A stretch of DNA of 15,852 nt from an uncultured Eubacteriales bacterium (GTDB lineage: Bacteria; Bacillota; Clostridia; Oscillospirales; CAG-272), in contig USGH01000029.1 of NCBI GenBank assembly GCA_900554225.1, forward strand, positions 1 to 15,852, given 5' to 3'. Below the pieces are notes generated by a model. It was not told the origin of the DNA and made no database searches. It saw only the letters and a program-made list of their open reading frames with translations. Positions 7,316 to 14,209 of this stretch are shown piece by piece; the first letter of the stretch is position 1, and the number at the start of each line of letters is the position of its first letter. Made by a program: the position numbers and the translations under genes.

Positions 7316-8839
7316 TCACACCTCATAAAGTCCGTCCGGCGTCAGCGCATACACGGTGTCGAATACCTCATCGATGCACTTGCGGTCGTGCGATACGGCA
7401 ATGATGGTGCCGCCGAAATCTGACAATACCGCACGTATCACAGGCTGCGACAGCGGGGAAAAATTGCGCGTCGGCTCGTCGAGGATCAGTGTGTCCGCGC
7501 CGGAGAGGATCATTTTCATGAAGTAGAGCTTCGCTTTCTGACCGCCGGAGAGATCGCCGATGGGATGCTGCATCTCGTCTGCGGTGAATTTCACACTGCC
7601 AAGGAAGGTGCAGATCCTGCTGTACGACTCTCTGCTACCATCGAGTGCCGGTGTGAGATATGCGATGGGAGTTTCCGTGAAATCCATCCCGTCGCTGTAG
7701 TTCTGCGGCATATACGCAGCGTGGATGTCCGTGCGCCGGAGCAATTCATCCGCGATTTTTCGCAGCAGTGTGGTTTTTCCGGCACCGTTTTGCCCGATCA
7801 GGCAGATCTTTTCGCCGCCATATACATGAAGATCGATCTCACCGGCAAGTGTTTTTCCGTCCGGTGCTGTCAGAGAATCCGCATGATAGGCAAGGATCGT
7901 CTTTCCGGCGGGCAGGGATATATTCTCCGCGAAACGCATCAGAATCGCGTCCTCCGTGTCGATTTTTTGCGTCTGATTCGCTTCTTCCCGTTCAAACCGC
8001 CGTCCCATCGCTTTCACTGTGTGCATTTTCTTTTTCAGCAGTCGTCCGCCGTGTGGGTCGCCGCGGGAGATGACGTTCTGCTGATGCTCGACCTTCTGGA
8101 GGATCTGCCGGTATTTCTCCATCTTCTGCCGGAATTCCGCCCGTTCCTTCTCGACAAGCTGGGCATTCTTCTGGAGCGCGCCTTCCCTTGTCTCACGATA
8201 TTCCGCATAGGTCTGGCGGACAAAGGTGCAGCGCGGCACCGTTTTGCGCATCGTCTGCTCCAGATGCAAAATGGACGTAGCGCAGTTTTCGATGAGCGTC
8301 TCGTCATGGGAGATAAAGAGAAGCGGCAGAGGGCATTTCTGGATGAAGCTCTCCAGCCACGTGAGCGCGGACAGATCGAGATCTCCCGACGGCTCATCCA
8401 GCAGCAGAAGATCCGGTGCTGCCGCAAGCATCAGGGTGAGACGGATCTTCACCTTTTCCCCACCGGAATACGTACAAAGGAGCCTGTCGGAATAGAGTGT
8501 GTCGAGCGAAATCCCGACCGTGCGGCATGCATCGATGAGATTTTCGTGATCCACCTCCGCCGGCAGCAGCGCGTACACCGGGCTGTTCAGCGCAGCCTCC
8601 GTCGCTTCCTGTGCGAGATAGCCGGTGATATGCCCGTTTTTCCGGATCGCTCCGGTATACGAAATATAGTCCGCAACCAGGGACGGATCGTGTATGAGCT
8701 TCAATAACGTACTTTTGCCGTTGCCCTCCTCGCCGATAAGCACCGTTTTTGCACCGTCTCCAATAACAAAGCTCGCGTCGGAGAGAAGCAGATGGTTGTC
8801 CTTCTTATGTGTGATCGTCAAATTCTGTACCTGTAACAT
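7316..8839 (-). CDS. ABC-F family ATPase (ribosome-protection type)
   Basis: This 507-residue protein has two ABC ATPase domains and no membrane segments, the hallmark of ABC-F factors that act on the ribosome. Domain 1 has Walker A GEEGNGKST (36-44), signature YSGGE (124-128) and Walker B LLLLDEPSGDLD. A charged helical linker (about 213-290) corresponds to the P-site interaction motif. Domain 2 has Walker A GQNGAGKTT (349-357), LSGGQ (430-434) and DEPTRNFSPLS (454-464). That last motif replaces the usual DEPTNHLD and recalls Lsa/CplR-like antibiotic-resistance ABC-F proteins of Bacillota. ATG 8839 was chosen over upstream in-frame starts because a GAGGTG tract sits about 9 nt before it. The long leader with attenuator supports drug-inducible control. 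Resistance to lincosamides, streptogramins or pleuromutilins is inferred and not proven. Confidence 0.9.
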   Translation of the reverse strand: MLQVQNLTITHKKDNHLLLSDASFVIGDGAKTVLIGEEGNGKSTLLKLIHDPSLVADYISYTGAIRKNGHITGYLAQEATEAALNSPVYALLPAEVDHENLIDACRTVGISLDTLYSDRLLCTYSGGEKVKIRLTLMLAAAPDLLLLDEPSGDLDLSALTWLESFIQKCPLPLLFISHDETLIENCATSILHLEQTMRKTVPRCTFVRQTYAEYRETREGALQKNAQLVEKERAEFRQKMEKYRQILQKVEHQQNVISRGDPHGGRLLKKKMHTVKAMGRRFEREEANQTQKIDTEDAILMRFAENISLPAGKTILAYHADSLTAPDGKTLAGEIDLHVYGGEKICLIGQNGAGKTTLLRKIADELLRRTDIHAAYMPQNYSDGMDFTETPIAYLTPALDGSRESYSRICTFLGSVKFTADEMQHPIGDLSGGQKAKLYFMKMILSGADTLILDEPTRNFSPLSQPVIRAVLSDFGGTIIAVSHDRKCIDEVFDTVYALTPDGLYEV

Positions 8840-8900
8840 ACAATAACACCTCATTTCCGCGTTTCCCGTCGTCGATTGCCGAAATTGTGCCATGCAGACG

Positions 8901-8948
8901 AAAAAACGCCGTCATGCTCCCGGACGGATCCGTGCGAACATAACGGCG
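8901..8948 (-). terminator. Attenuator (rho-independent terminator) in the ABC-F leader
   Basis: Reading the minus strand, CGCCGTTATG (8948-8939) pairs with CATGACGGCG (8916-8907), 10 bp with one G-U, enclosing a further GC-rich palindrome. Six T (8906-8901) follow directly. No gene lies upstream on this strand between it and the promoter at 9224-9252, so it must act on the ABC-F transcript itself, about 60 nt before the start codon. Confidence 0.8.
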
Positions 8949-9034
8949 CAATAGGACGTGTAGGCAATGAGGAGGTCAGTAAATCGCTGTTGGAAAACTG
9001 TTCTGCATTCCTGCCAACAACGATTTCTGCGTGA

Positions 9035-9085
9035 TCAATAAATCCCTCTATTTCGGAAACACACATCCGCCGTATCCCGCAGCAA
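9035..9085 (-). CDS. Possible 16-codon leader peptide upstream of the ABC-F gene
   Basis: A TTG at 9085-9083 follows AAGGAGGA (9097-9090) at 5 nt spacing, the best ribosome binding site in the leader. The frame encodes LLRDTADVCFRNRGIY (first residue read as Met) and stops with TGA at 9035. An in-frame ATG at 9115 would give 26 residues but lacks a ribosome site. The ORF overlaps the ACGGCG segment that can pair with the terminator arm, so ribosome position here could influence termination. Composition alone cannot prove translation. Confidence 0.35.
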   Translation of the reverse strand: MLRDTADVCFRNRGIY

Positions 9086-9178
9086 AAGATCCTCCTTATG
9101 CGGCTTGCCATGCATAAATACATTCAGCATGGTGAAAAAGCCGGGAGCGTATCTCTATTCACTGACGCAATACGATAT

Positions 9179-9202
9179 TCAGATGCGCATTTTCTCCCTC
9201 AT
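9179..9202 (-). CDS. Possible micro-ORF (MREKMRI or MRI) at the start of the ABC-F leader
   Basis: About 15-27 nt after the predicted transcript start, ATG 9202 opens a 7-codon frame ending at TGA 9179. A second in-frame ATG at 9190 has GAGGGAG (9200-9194) just before it and would make the three-residue peptide Met-Arg-Ile. Very short leader peptides beginning Met-Arg are known to stall ribosomes with macrolides. The analogy is suggestive only. Confidence 0.3.
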   Translation of the reverse strand: MREKMRI

Positions 9203-9223
9203 TTCTGCTTCTTGGATGAAAAT

Positions 9224-9252
9224 AGTATAGCACAGAAGGCGCGGCTTGTCAA
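9224..9252 (-). promoter_or_regulatory. Consensus sigma-70-type promoter for the ABC-F transcript
   Basis: On the minus strand TTGACA (9247-9252), a 17-nt spacer and TATACT (9224-9229) give a near-perfect promoter. A strong promoter combined with a downstream terminator fits attenuation control. It diverges from the promoter at 9308-9336. Confidence 0.85.
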
Positions 9253-9307
9253 GGGGATAGAAAATATCAGAATTAAAATTTCATGAAAAAGATTCGCGCA
9301 CACCATC

Positions 9308-9336
9308 TTGCAATCACAACGTAAATCGAGTATACT
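9308..9336 (+). promoter_or_regulatory. Sigma-70-type promoter for the metallophosphoesterase cluster
   Basis: TTGCAA (9308-9313), a 17-nt spacer and TATACT (9331-9336) lie about 70 nt before the start at 9407. It shares the TTGCAA -35 box and spacing with the lipoprotein promoter at 7200-7228. No clear operator was seen. Confidence 0.78.
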
Positions 9337-9406
9337 ATAGGGGAAATGACAGATCCAGACTGTGACAAGCAAAATCCAACCACTGGATACAGGCAAAGGA
9401 GCGCGT

Positions 9407-10429
9407 ATGAACACACTGCTGCAGGAGGCGTTATCCGTCAAGGTACCGCTTCGTTTTTCCGCGGATGGCAAATTCCGCATTCTGATGGTGTCCGATATTC
9501 ATGGCGGACGCGGGTACGACGCAGATCGGACGATCCGTGCCCTGGATGCGCTGATCGACAGGTATACGCCGGGGCTGGTCCTATTGGGCGGCGACATTTG
9601 CGGTCCCGGGAAAATCCATATCGAAACGGCAGAGGAGCTGCGGGAGCTCTTAGACGGTTTGTCCGCCCCCATGGAGAAGCGCTGCATTCCCTGGGCGCAC
9701 GTGTACGGCAATCACGACGACAATTTCGGACTGTCCAATGCGGCACAGCAGCCGATCTATGAGTCCTACCCACACTGTGTTTCCAAAGCGGGACCGGACG
9801 AGCTCTCCGGTGTGGGCAACTATGCTCTGCCAATCTGGGATTCTGACGGCGAACGGATCCTCTTTGCCGTATACGGTATGGATTCGCACCATTCCATCTA
9901 CGACAATCGGGCGGATTTCGGTTTTCCCGAGAACACGCCGTTCTATCATCCGATCCCCGGCTGCGACAGTGAGGACGGCGTCCATTTCGATCAGCTGATG
10001 TGGTATTATAGCACCTCCATCGCTCTGGAAAACCACTGCGGCGCAAAGATTCCGGCGATGTTCTATTTTCACATTCCCCTGCCGGAACACGCGCTTGCCG
10101 CACAGCTGCGGGATAAAGCAAATTTCGATGGGACACAGCTGGAGCAGGTGGCGTGCAGTGTCGTCAATCCGGGTGTATTTGCCGCCTGCTTGCAGCGCGG
10201 AGACGTAAAGGCGATCTTCTGCGGTCACGATCATCGCAACGATTTCTGTGCGTCCTACGGCGGAATCCGGCTCGGCTACGATGGCTTTCTCAGCTATCAC
10301 GCCTGCCACAAGGACCTTATCCGCGGCGGTCGCATCATCGATCTGGATGCCGCCACACTGCCGGAGCTGTCCACCTATATGGTGCGCGTACACGATGTTC
10401 TCGGAGACAGCGGCAATTCCCCACAATAA
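9407..10429 (+). CDS. Calcineurin-like metallophosphoesterase, single domain
   Basis: This 340-residue protein has all metal-binding motifs of the calcineurin-like fold: SDIH (Asp30, His32), GGD (Asp63), GNHD (101-104), FHIP with His222, and GHDH (273-276). The general pattern (FRILMVSDIH, IPWAHVYGNHDD, FCGHDHRND) resembles the Dcr2-like/purple-acid-phosphatase-related branch. It should hydrolyse a phosphomonoester or phosphodiester with two metal ions; the substrate is unknown. There is no signal peptide, so it acts in the cytoplasm. ATG 9407 follows AAAGGAG at 6 nt; an upstream in-frame GTG at 9362 has no ribosome site. It shares with the following proteins a middle block of the type GPDELSGVGNYALPIW, showing that they are paralogues. 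The next gene starts 78 nt later on the same strand. Confidence 0.9.
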   Translation: MNTLLQEALSVKVPLRFSADGKFRILMVSDIHGGRGYDADRTIRALDALIDRYTPGLVLLGGDICGPGKIHIETAEELRELLDGLSAPMEKRCIPWAHVYGNHDDNFGLSNAAQQPIYESYPHCVSKAGPDELSGVGNYALPIWDSDGERILFAVYGMDSHHSIYDNRADFGFPENTPFYHPIPGCDSEDGVHFDQLMWYYSTSIALENHCGAKIPAMFYFHIPLPEHALAAQLRDKANFDGTQLEQVACSVVNPGVFAACLQRGDVKAIFCGHDHRNDFCASYGGIRLGYDGFLSYHACHKDLIRGGRIIDLDAATLPELSTYMVRVHDVLGDSGNSPQ

Positions 10430-10495
10430 GATTCCTGCAACAATCCGCTCCGGCATGCGACATAGCAGAGAAACGGAGCAATGAACCAAAAGGAC

Positions 10496-10504
10496 GGATG
10501 TGAT
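10496..10504 (+). promoter_or_regulatory. Ribosome binding site supporting start 10508
   Basis: GGATGTGAT differs at one position from GGAGGTGAT, the extended complement of the 16S rRNA 3' end. It is 3 nt from ATG 10508, with AAAGGA slightly further upstream. It supports translation starting at 10508, in the frame that must then shift. Confidence 0.5.
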
Positions 10505-10507
10505 ACA

Positions 10508-12504
10508 ATGTTTACCATTCAGAAAAAAAGCGGCATGGATTCAAGATCCTCAATCTCAGCGACCCGCAGCTTGGCAACGCGGAATGGGCAGAGGGCCACA
10601 AAAACCGCGCGATCCTACGCTATACCATAAACACCCTTATCGAGCGTGTCCACCCCGATCTCATCACGATCACGGGCGATCTTTCGTGGGCCGGCAACAT
10701 GGAGGCGTACAAGGCGTTGGCGGATACCATCGATGCGTTCGGCATTCCGTGGGCTCCCATCTGGGGCAATCACGACAACCAGGGCGGACCTGCGGTGATC
10801 GATGCGGTTGCCGACCTTTGTCTCGGATACGCGCACTGTTGCTATGAAAAGGGCGACCCGGCTCTCGGCAACGGAAATTACGTCATCGCCGAAGAAGGCA
10901 AAATCGTCGAGGGACTGATCATGATGGACAGTCACGACAGAGAAAACTATCCGAAACCGGACGGCACGGTCGGCGAAGCGTGGGCAAAGCTGTATCCGGC
11001 ACAGCTCGACTGGTATACCGCACAGGTCGATATGCTCCGGAAGCTGGGCTGCACCGATACGTCTGTCTTTCTCCACATCCCGATCTACGCGTATCGTGAA
11101 GCGTGGGAGGCGGCGCACAATCCATCTGTATCGGATTCCATCGACGTGGAGCAGTCCTATGATCCGGCGTGCTGGAACGAGGGCTATCGCGATTCCTTTG
11201 GGGTACGGTATGAGAACATCAGCAGCTATCCCCTTGAGGACGGCGCGATGGAGGCGATCCTGGCGGGCGGCACGACAAAGCACGTATTTGCGGGACACGA
11301 TCACGTCAACTGCTTCTCCATCTGGTATAAGGGCGTCGATCTCGTCTTTACGCTCAAAACCGGGGCAGGCTGCTACTGGAATTCCCATCTGAACGGCGGC
11401 ACCGTCATTCGGGTCACGGAAAACGGCGTTGCGGATGTGCGGCACGAATTTGTCGATGTGCAGGATCTCGTCGCTATGTCCGACCGTCTCTGTTATGCCA
11501 TCGATACAAAATTCGACCTGCGCTGTGACGCGGACGGCAAATTCCGGGTGCTTTGTGTGTCTGATCTGCACACGGATAGGGACCATTGGGATGCGCGTCT
11601 GAAGCTCTCGCTGGAGGCATTGATCCGTGCGCACCGTCCCCAGCTGGTTTTCCTGCTCGGCGATATTTGCCACAATGAGGGGATGCGCGATCCGGAAACC
11701 CTGCGGGCGTATCTCGCCGACATCATGGAGCTATGCGAAACGGAGCATATTGCATGGGCGCATATTCCCGGCAACCATGACCGCGAGGACGGCATCCCGA
11801 CAGAGGTATTCTCCGCGTTCCCGATGAATCTCTCCCGGCGCGGTCCGGCAGAGCTGTCCGGCTACGGCACCTATGCGCTCCCGATCTGGCACCACGACGG
11901 CGATCACACAAGCGGTCCTGCGGCGATGCTCTGGGCGTTTGATTCCCATACCGGGATCGATGCGTATGCAGCCCGCCATGGGATCGATCCGGAAACGTTC
12001 GCCATGCAGAATTTCCCGTATTCCCACGACAGGTACGATTCCGTCAACGCCGACCAGACCGCGTGGTACTACGAAAATTCCGCGGAGTTGGAGAAAATTT
12101 ACGGGCGTAAGATCCCGGGTGTCATGCTCATGCACGCGCCGGTTGCCGAAATGTTCCTGATCGCCGCCAATCCGACCGCGACCAACATGGAAGGGGAATG
12201 CCGGGAAGGAATCGGCGGTGCGGTACTGAACAGCGGACTGTTTGCCGCCGCTTATGAACGGGGAGACATCCGGGAGATGATTGCCGGACACGACCACCTC
12301 AATAACCTGAGCGGCACCTATATGGGAATCCGCCTGACAGAGGATGCAAGCATCGGCTTTGACGTGTACGGCGACAACGATCTGCGCGGCGGACGGCTCC
12401 TCACCTTCTCGGAAAGCGACCCGACGGCATACGAATCCCACCATGTGTTTGTGCGGGATCTACTCCCTCCCGAAACGCTTGCCGGACCGCACGACCACAA
12501 CTGA
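10508..12504 (+). CDS. Tandem double metallophosphoesterase with -1 frameshift near the start
   Basis: The start at 10508 encodes MFTIQKK. The main frame then continues from 10528 (KRHGFKILNLSDPQLG) if the ribosome or RNA polymerase slips by -1 on the A7 run, giving about 665 residues. Without the shift, frame 2 soon stops, and the first start in the main frame is ATG 10699, which would remove two metal motifs. Domain 1 has SDPQ (Asp19, Gln21), TGD (Asp58), GNHD (87-90) and GHDH (263-266). Domain 2 begins near residue 335 and has SDLH (352-355), GD (385-386), GNHD (422-425), a His in LMHAP and GHDH (594-597). Both domains therefore look catalytically competent. Domain 2 is closer to the neighbouring single-domain proteins, while domain 1 is more divergent. 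There is no signal peptide. It ends 17 nt before the next gene. The frame change may be a mutation, a sequence error or a regulated slip. Confidence 0.82.
10523..10529 (+). other. A7 slippage site (frameshift)
   Basis: Seven consecutive A precede the point where homology moves from frame 2 to frame 1. Adding one A, or a -1 slip of Lys-tRNA on AAA, joins the upstream start to the conserved body without any other change. Confidence 0.75.
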
Positions 12505-12521
12505 ACAACGAGGATACCGCC

Positions 12522-13493
12522 ATGTCCGAAAACAAAAAACAATCCCCGTTTTCCGCTTGCCTGACCCACGATTTCCACAAAAACGGCAGCTATAGAATCC
12601 TGCTCCTGCCCTCCTGCAACGCGGACTATGCCAACCGCCACACACTCGCATCCGCCATTGACGCCAAGCTCGACGCAGCACAGCCCGATTTCGTGTTCCT
12701 TGTCGGAGATGTCACGCGAAATCTCTCCGATGCAGAAGCACTGCACACGGTTCTTGCGGATATGCTTGCACCGGTGTTCTCGCGCAAACTCCCCTGGGCA
12801 CATGTATTCGGCGACAGAGACCGTGCCGGTGTCACCGCAGATATGGTGAAAGCGATGCCGGCGGTGTATAGCTCCCTCCCACTCTGTCTGTCTGGGATCG
12901 GGGATGCAGAGCATGAGGATTACACCATCGGCATTGTGGACGCGGCAGACGGTGAACCGATCGTCTGTCTCTATTGTCTCGATTCCCACAGTGACATTCA
13001 CGCGTATGAGACACGCTACGGCAAGCCGGATGCAGACGGAAAGCTCCCTCCGGCACGATTGCCCCAGCCACTGTATGGAAAATACTATCTCGATGGCATT
13101 CACTACCGCCAAACGATCCGCTGCACACACACTGCACAGGCACTGGAAGAAATGTACGGGCGCAGGATCCCGTCGGTTCTTCTCTTTCACACACCGATCC
13201 CGGAATTTTCTCTGGTTACGATGAATCAGGGAAATTGTCGGATGCGCGGTTTTCAGTGGGAGAGCATCCGTTGCTCTGTGGTAAACAGCGGAATCTGCGC
13301 CGCTGCTCTGGAACGTGGGGATGTGCGTGCCATATACGCCGGAAATACCGCAAAAAACAACTGGTACGGCATCTTCGGCGGCATCCATATCGGACAACTC
13401 ATCGATTTCATGGGCGAGAACGGTACGCCAAACGGTGCGACTGTGGTGGAAATCTCCCGGGACGGCACCGTTTCAGAACAATATCTGCCGTAA
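12522..13493 (+). CDS. Metallophosphoesterase-like pseudoenzyme
   Basis: This 323-residue protein aligns throughout with the two preceding genes, for example YRILLL, LPWAHVFGDRD, LFHTPIPE, RCSVVNSGICAAALERGDVRAIYAG. Its active site is largely lost. The SD-x-H motif is replaced by PSCN (30-33), GNHD by GDRD (97-100) and GHDH by GNTA (274-277). Only the GD motif (Gly62-Asp63) and the His in LFHTP (His223) remain. It probably cannot bind the two metals and may be a structural or regulatory partner of the active paralogues. The reading frame is intact and the fold-defining hydrophobic segments are kept, which argues against simple decay. ATG 12522 follows CGAGGAT and lies 17 nt after the previous stop, so translation is probably coupled. 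Confidence 0.85.
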   Translation: MSENKKQSPFSACLTHDFHKNGSYRILLLPSCNADYANRHTLASAIDAKLDAAQPDFVFLVGDVTRNLSDAEALHTVLADMLAPVFSRKLPWAHVFGDRDRAGVTADMVKAMPAVYSSLPLCLSGIGDAEHEDYTIGIVDAADGEPIVCLYCLDSHSDIHAYETRYGKPDADGKLPPARLPQPLYGKYYLDGIHYRQTIRCTHTAQALEEMYGRRIPSVLLFHTPIPEFSLVTMNQGNCRMRGFQWESIRCSVVNSGICAAALERGDVRAIYAGNTAKNNWYGIFGGIHIGQLIDFMGENGTPNGATVVEISRDGTVSEQYLP

Positions 13494-13656
13494 ATACCGG
13501 ATCCGACCGCCACTGCACACGATATATACCCGGCTATTCGTCCCGTTTCCGGAATCCAAGCGGTCTCCGACTGCCGCTACGGTTCCGGTACGGGTGTTGG
13601 CGGCGTGTTCTGGAAAGCGATTTCTATGGAGATAGACTGCCGTGTATCCCCACAAT

Positions 13657-13676
13657 AAAAAAGTACAACTTTTTTT
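13657..13676 (+). terminator. Possible weak terminator after the metallophosphoesterase cluster
   Basis: AAAAAAGT (13657-13664) pairs with ACTTTTTT (13668-13675) around a 3-nt loop, ending in a T-run. The stem is almost all A-T, so it is weak. No better terminator was seen in 13494-13686, and that stretch holds no convincing gene. Confidence 0.3.
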
Positions 13677-13686
13677 GAAAAAGCTA

Positions 13687-13715
13687 TTGACAAACGAGAA
13701 AGAATCTGGTATAAT
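13687..13715 (+). promoter_or_regulatory. Perfect consensus promoter for tRNA-Gln
   Basis: TTGACA (13687-13692), a 17-nt spacer and TATAAT (13710-13715) match the sigma-70/sigma-A consensus exactly. The tRNA begins about 50 nt after the predicted start. Confidence 0.92.
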
Positions 13716-13771
13716 ATCAACCGTTGAGGGGAGCGCAGGAAACACTGCAAAGCCCACAACGAAAAACAAAT

Positions 13772-13842
13772 AGCGGTATTGTGTAAAGGTAGCACAGCAG
13801 ACTCTGACTCTGTATGTCGGGGTTCGAATCCCTGTACCGCTG
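13772..13842 (+). tRNA. tRNA-Gln (anticodon CUG)
   Basis: A complete cloverleaf of 71 nt is visible. The acceptor stem AGCGGTA/TACCGCT has 7 bp, the D-arm is GTG/CAC with GG in the loop, and the anticodon stem is GCAGA/TCTGT. The anticodon loop CTCTGAC gives CTG at positions 34-36, reading CAG codons. The T-arm is CGGGG, TTCGAAT, CCCTG. The discriminator is G and CCA is not encoded. It is a single tRNA with its own promoter and terminator. Confidence 0.93.
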
Positions 13843-13843
13843 T

Positions 13844-13878
13844 AGCCGATGGTATGATTCCGTCGGCTTTTGTTTTTT
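13844..13878 (+). terminator. Rho-independent terminator of tRNA-Gln
   Basis: AGCCGATGG (13844-13852) pairs with CCGTCGGCT (13860-13868), 9 bp with one G-U, around a 7-nt loop. A T-rich tract follows to about 13878. It sits immediately after the tRNA 3' end. Confidence 0.88.
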
Positions 13879-13881
13879 CTC

Positions 13882-13910
13882 TTGCATTTTCTGCATACTT
13901 GTGGTATCAT
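13882..13910 (+). promoter_or_regulatory. Probable promoter for the small membrane protein and pseudouridine synthase
   Basis: TTGCAT (13882-13887), a 17-nt spacer and TATCAT (13905-13910) lie just after the tRNA terminator and about 100 nt before the start at 14016. The -10 box is imperfect. Confidence 0.5.
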
Positions 13911-14015
13911 AGTCTATACTTACGATATATCCGCAAAACTCCGGACAACACCGCCCTGCCGCATTCGTTTGGGCGGCTATACCCTGTCCCGTTTTGCCGT
14001 ATCTCGGAGTAGCGT

Positions 14016-14141
14016 ATGCGTTTTTATCATTTCTGGCAAAAATTCTGGTTCTCGTTCCGTATCGGCTTCAAAACCGGAGTGGCTGCACTATTCTGCATCG
14101 GCTCGATCCTGTTTGCACTGTGGCTTCTGTTTGCGCTCTGA
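14016..14141 (+). CDS. Small membrane protein, 41 aa
   Basis: ATG 14016 opens a 41-codon frame. The N-terminal half (MRFYHFWQKFWFSFRIGFKT) is rich in aromatic and basic residues, and the C-terminal half (VAALFCIGSILFALWLLFAL) is a typical transmembrane helix running to the stop. A GGAG at about 14006-14009 gives a good ribosome binding site, and a likely promoter lies upstream. It has no recognisable family. Many bacterial small membrane proteins have this one-helix plan with a positively charged cytoplasmic N-terminus. It lies 68 nt before the pseudouridine synthase start and may be co-transcribed with it. The alternative is a chance ORF, but the ribosome site and hydrophobic pattern together make that less likely. 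Confidence 0.55.
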   Translation: MRFYHFWQKFWFSFRIGFKTGVAALFCIGSILFALWLLFAL

Positions 14142-14209
14142 CACCGCTATATACCGTTCCATGGCGCAATACGGACAGATCCCGTTTTTTGCCATTTCGG
14201 GAGTATACT

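Larger units (their letters stand above)
8840..9217 (-). promoter_or_regulatory. Long 5' leader of the ABC-F gene
   Basis: Between the predicted transcription start (about 9217) and ATG 8839 lie about 380 nt without a conserved gene. They contain two possible tiny ORFs, a strong Shine-Dalgarno AAGGAGGA (9090-9097), a potential anti-Shine-Dalgarno CCTCCT (8970-8975) and the terminator hairpin at 8901-8948. Minus-strand ACGGCG at 9068-9073 can also pair with CGCCGT (8943-8948) in the 5' arm of the terminator. That pairing and the Shine-Dalgarno/anti-Shine-Dalgarno pairing would cross, so they exclude each other. The layout is that of a ribosome-sensing attenuator. Confidence 0.65.

Noticed and set aside
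7565..8707. Plus-strand ORF of 380 codons opposite the ABC-F gene
   Set aside because: The minus strand carries clear Walker and signature motifs; the opposite frame has no coherent family features.
8851..9123. Minus-strand 90-codon ORF in the ABC-F leader
   Set aside because: It has no ribosome binding site, runs through the terminator hairpin and has low-plausibility composition. The region reads better as a regulatory leader.
9650..10489. Minus-strand 279-codon ORF opposite the first metallophosphoesterase
   Set aside because: Antisense shadow of a gene with complete metal-binding motifs.
13235..13678. Plus-strand 147-codon ORF overlapping the end of the pseudoenzyme gene
   Set aside because: Out of frame with the conserved protein and without ribosome site or recognisable domain.
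13994..14209. N-terminal extension of the pseudouridine synthase frame
   Set aside because: The family starts at MRLDKF (14210), which has its own ribosome site; the extension overlaps the small membrane ORF in another frame and resembles no domain.
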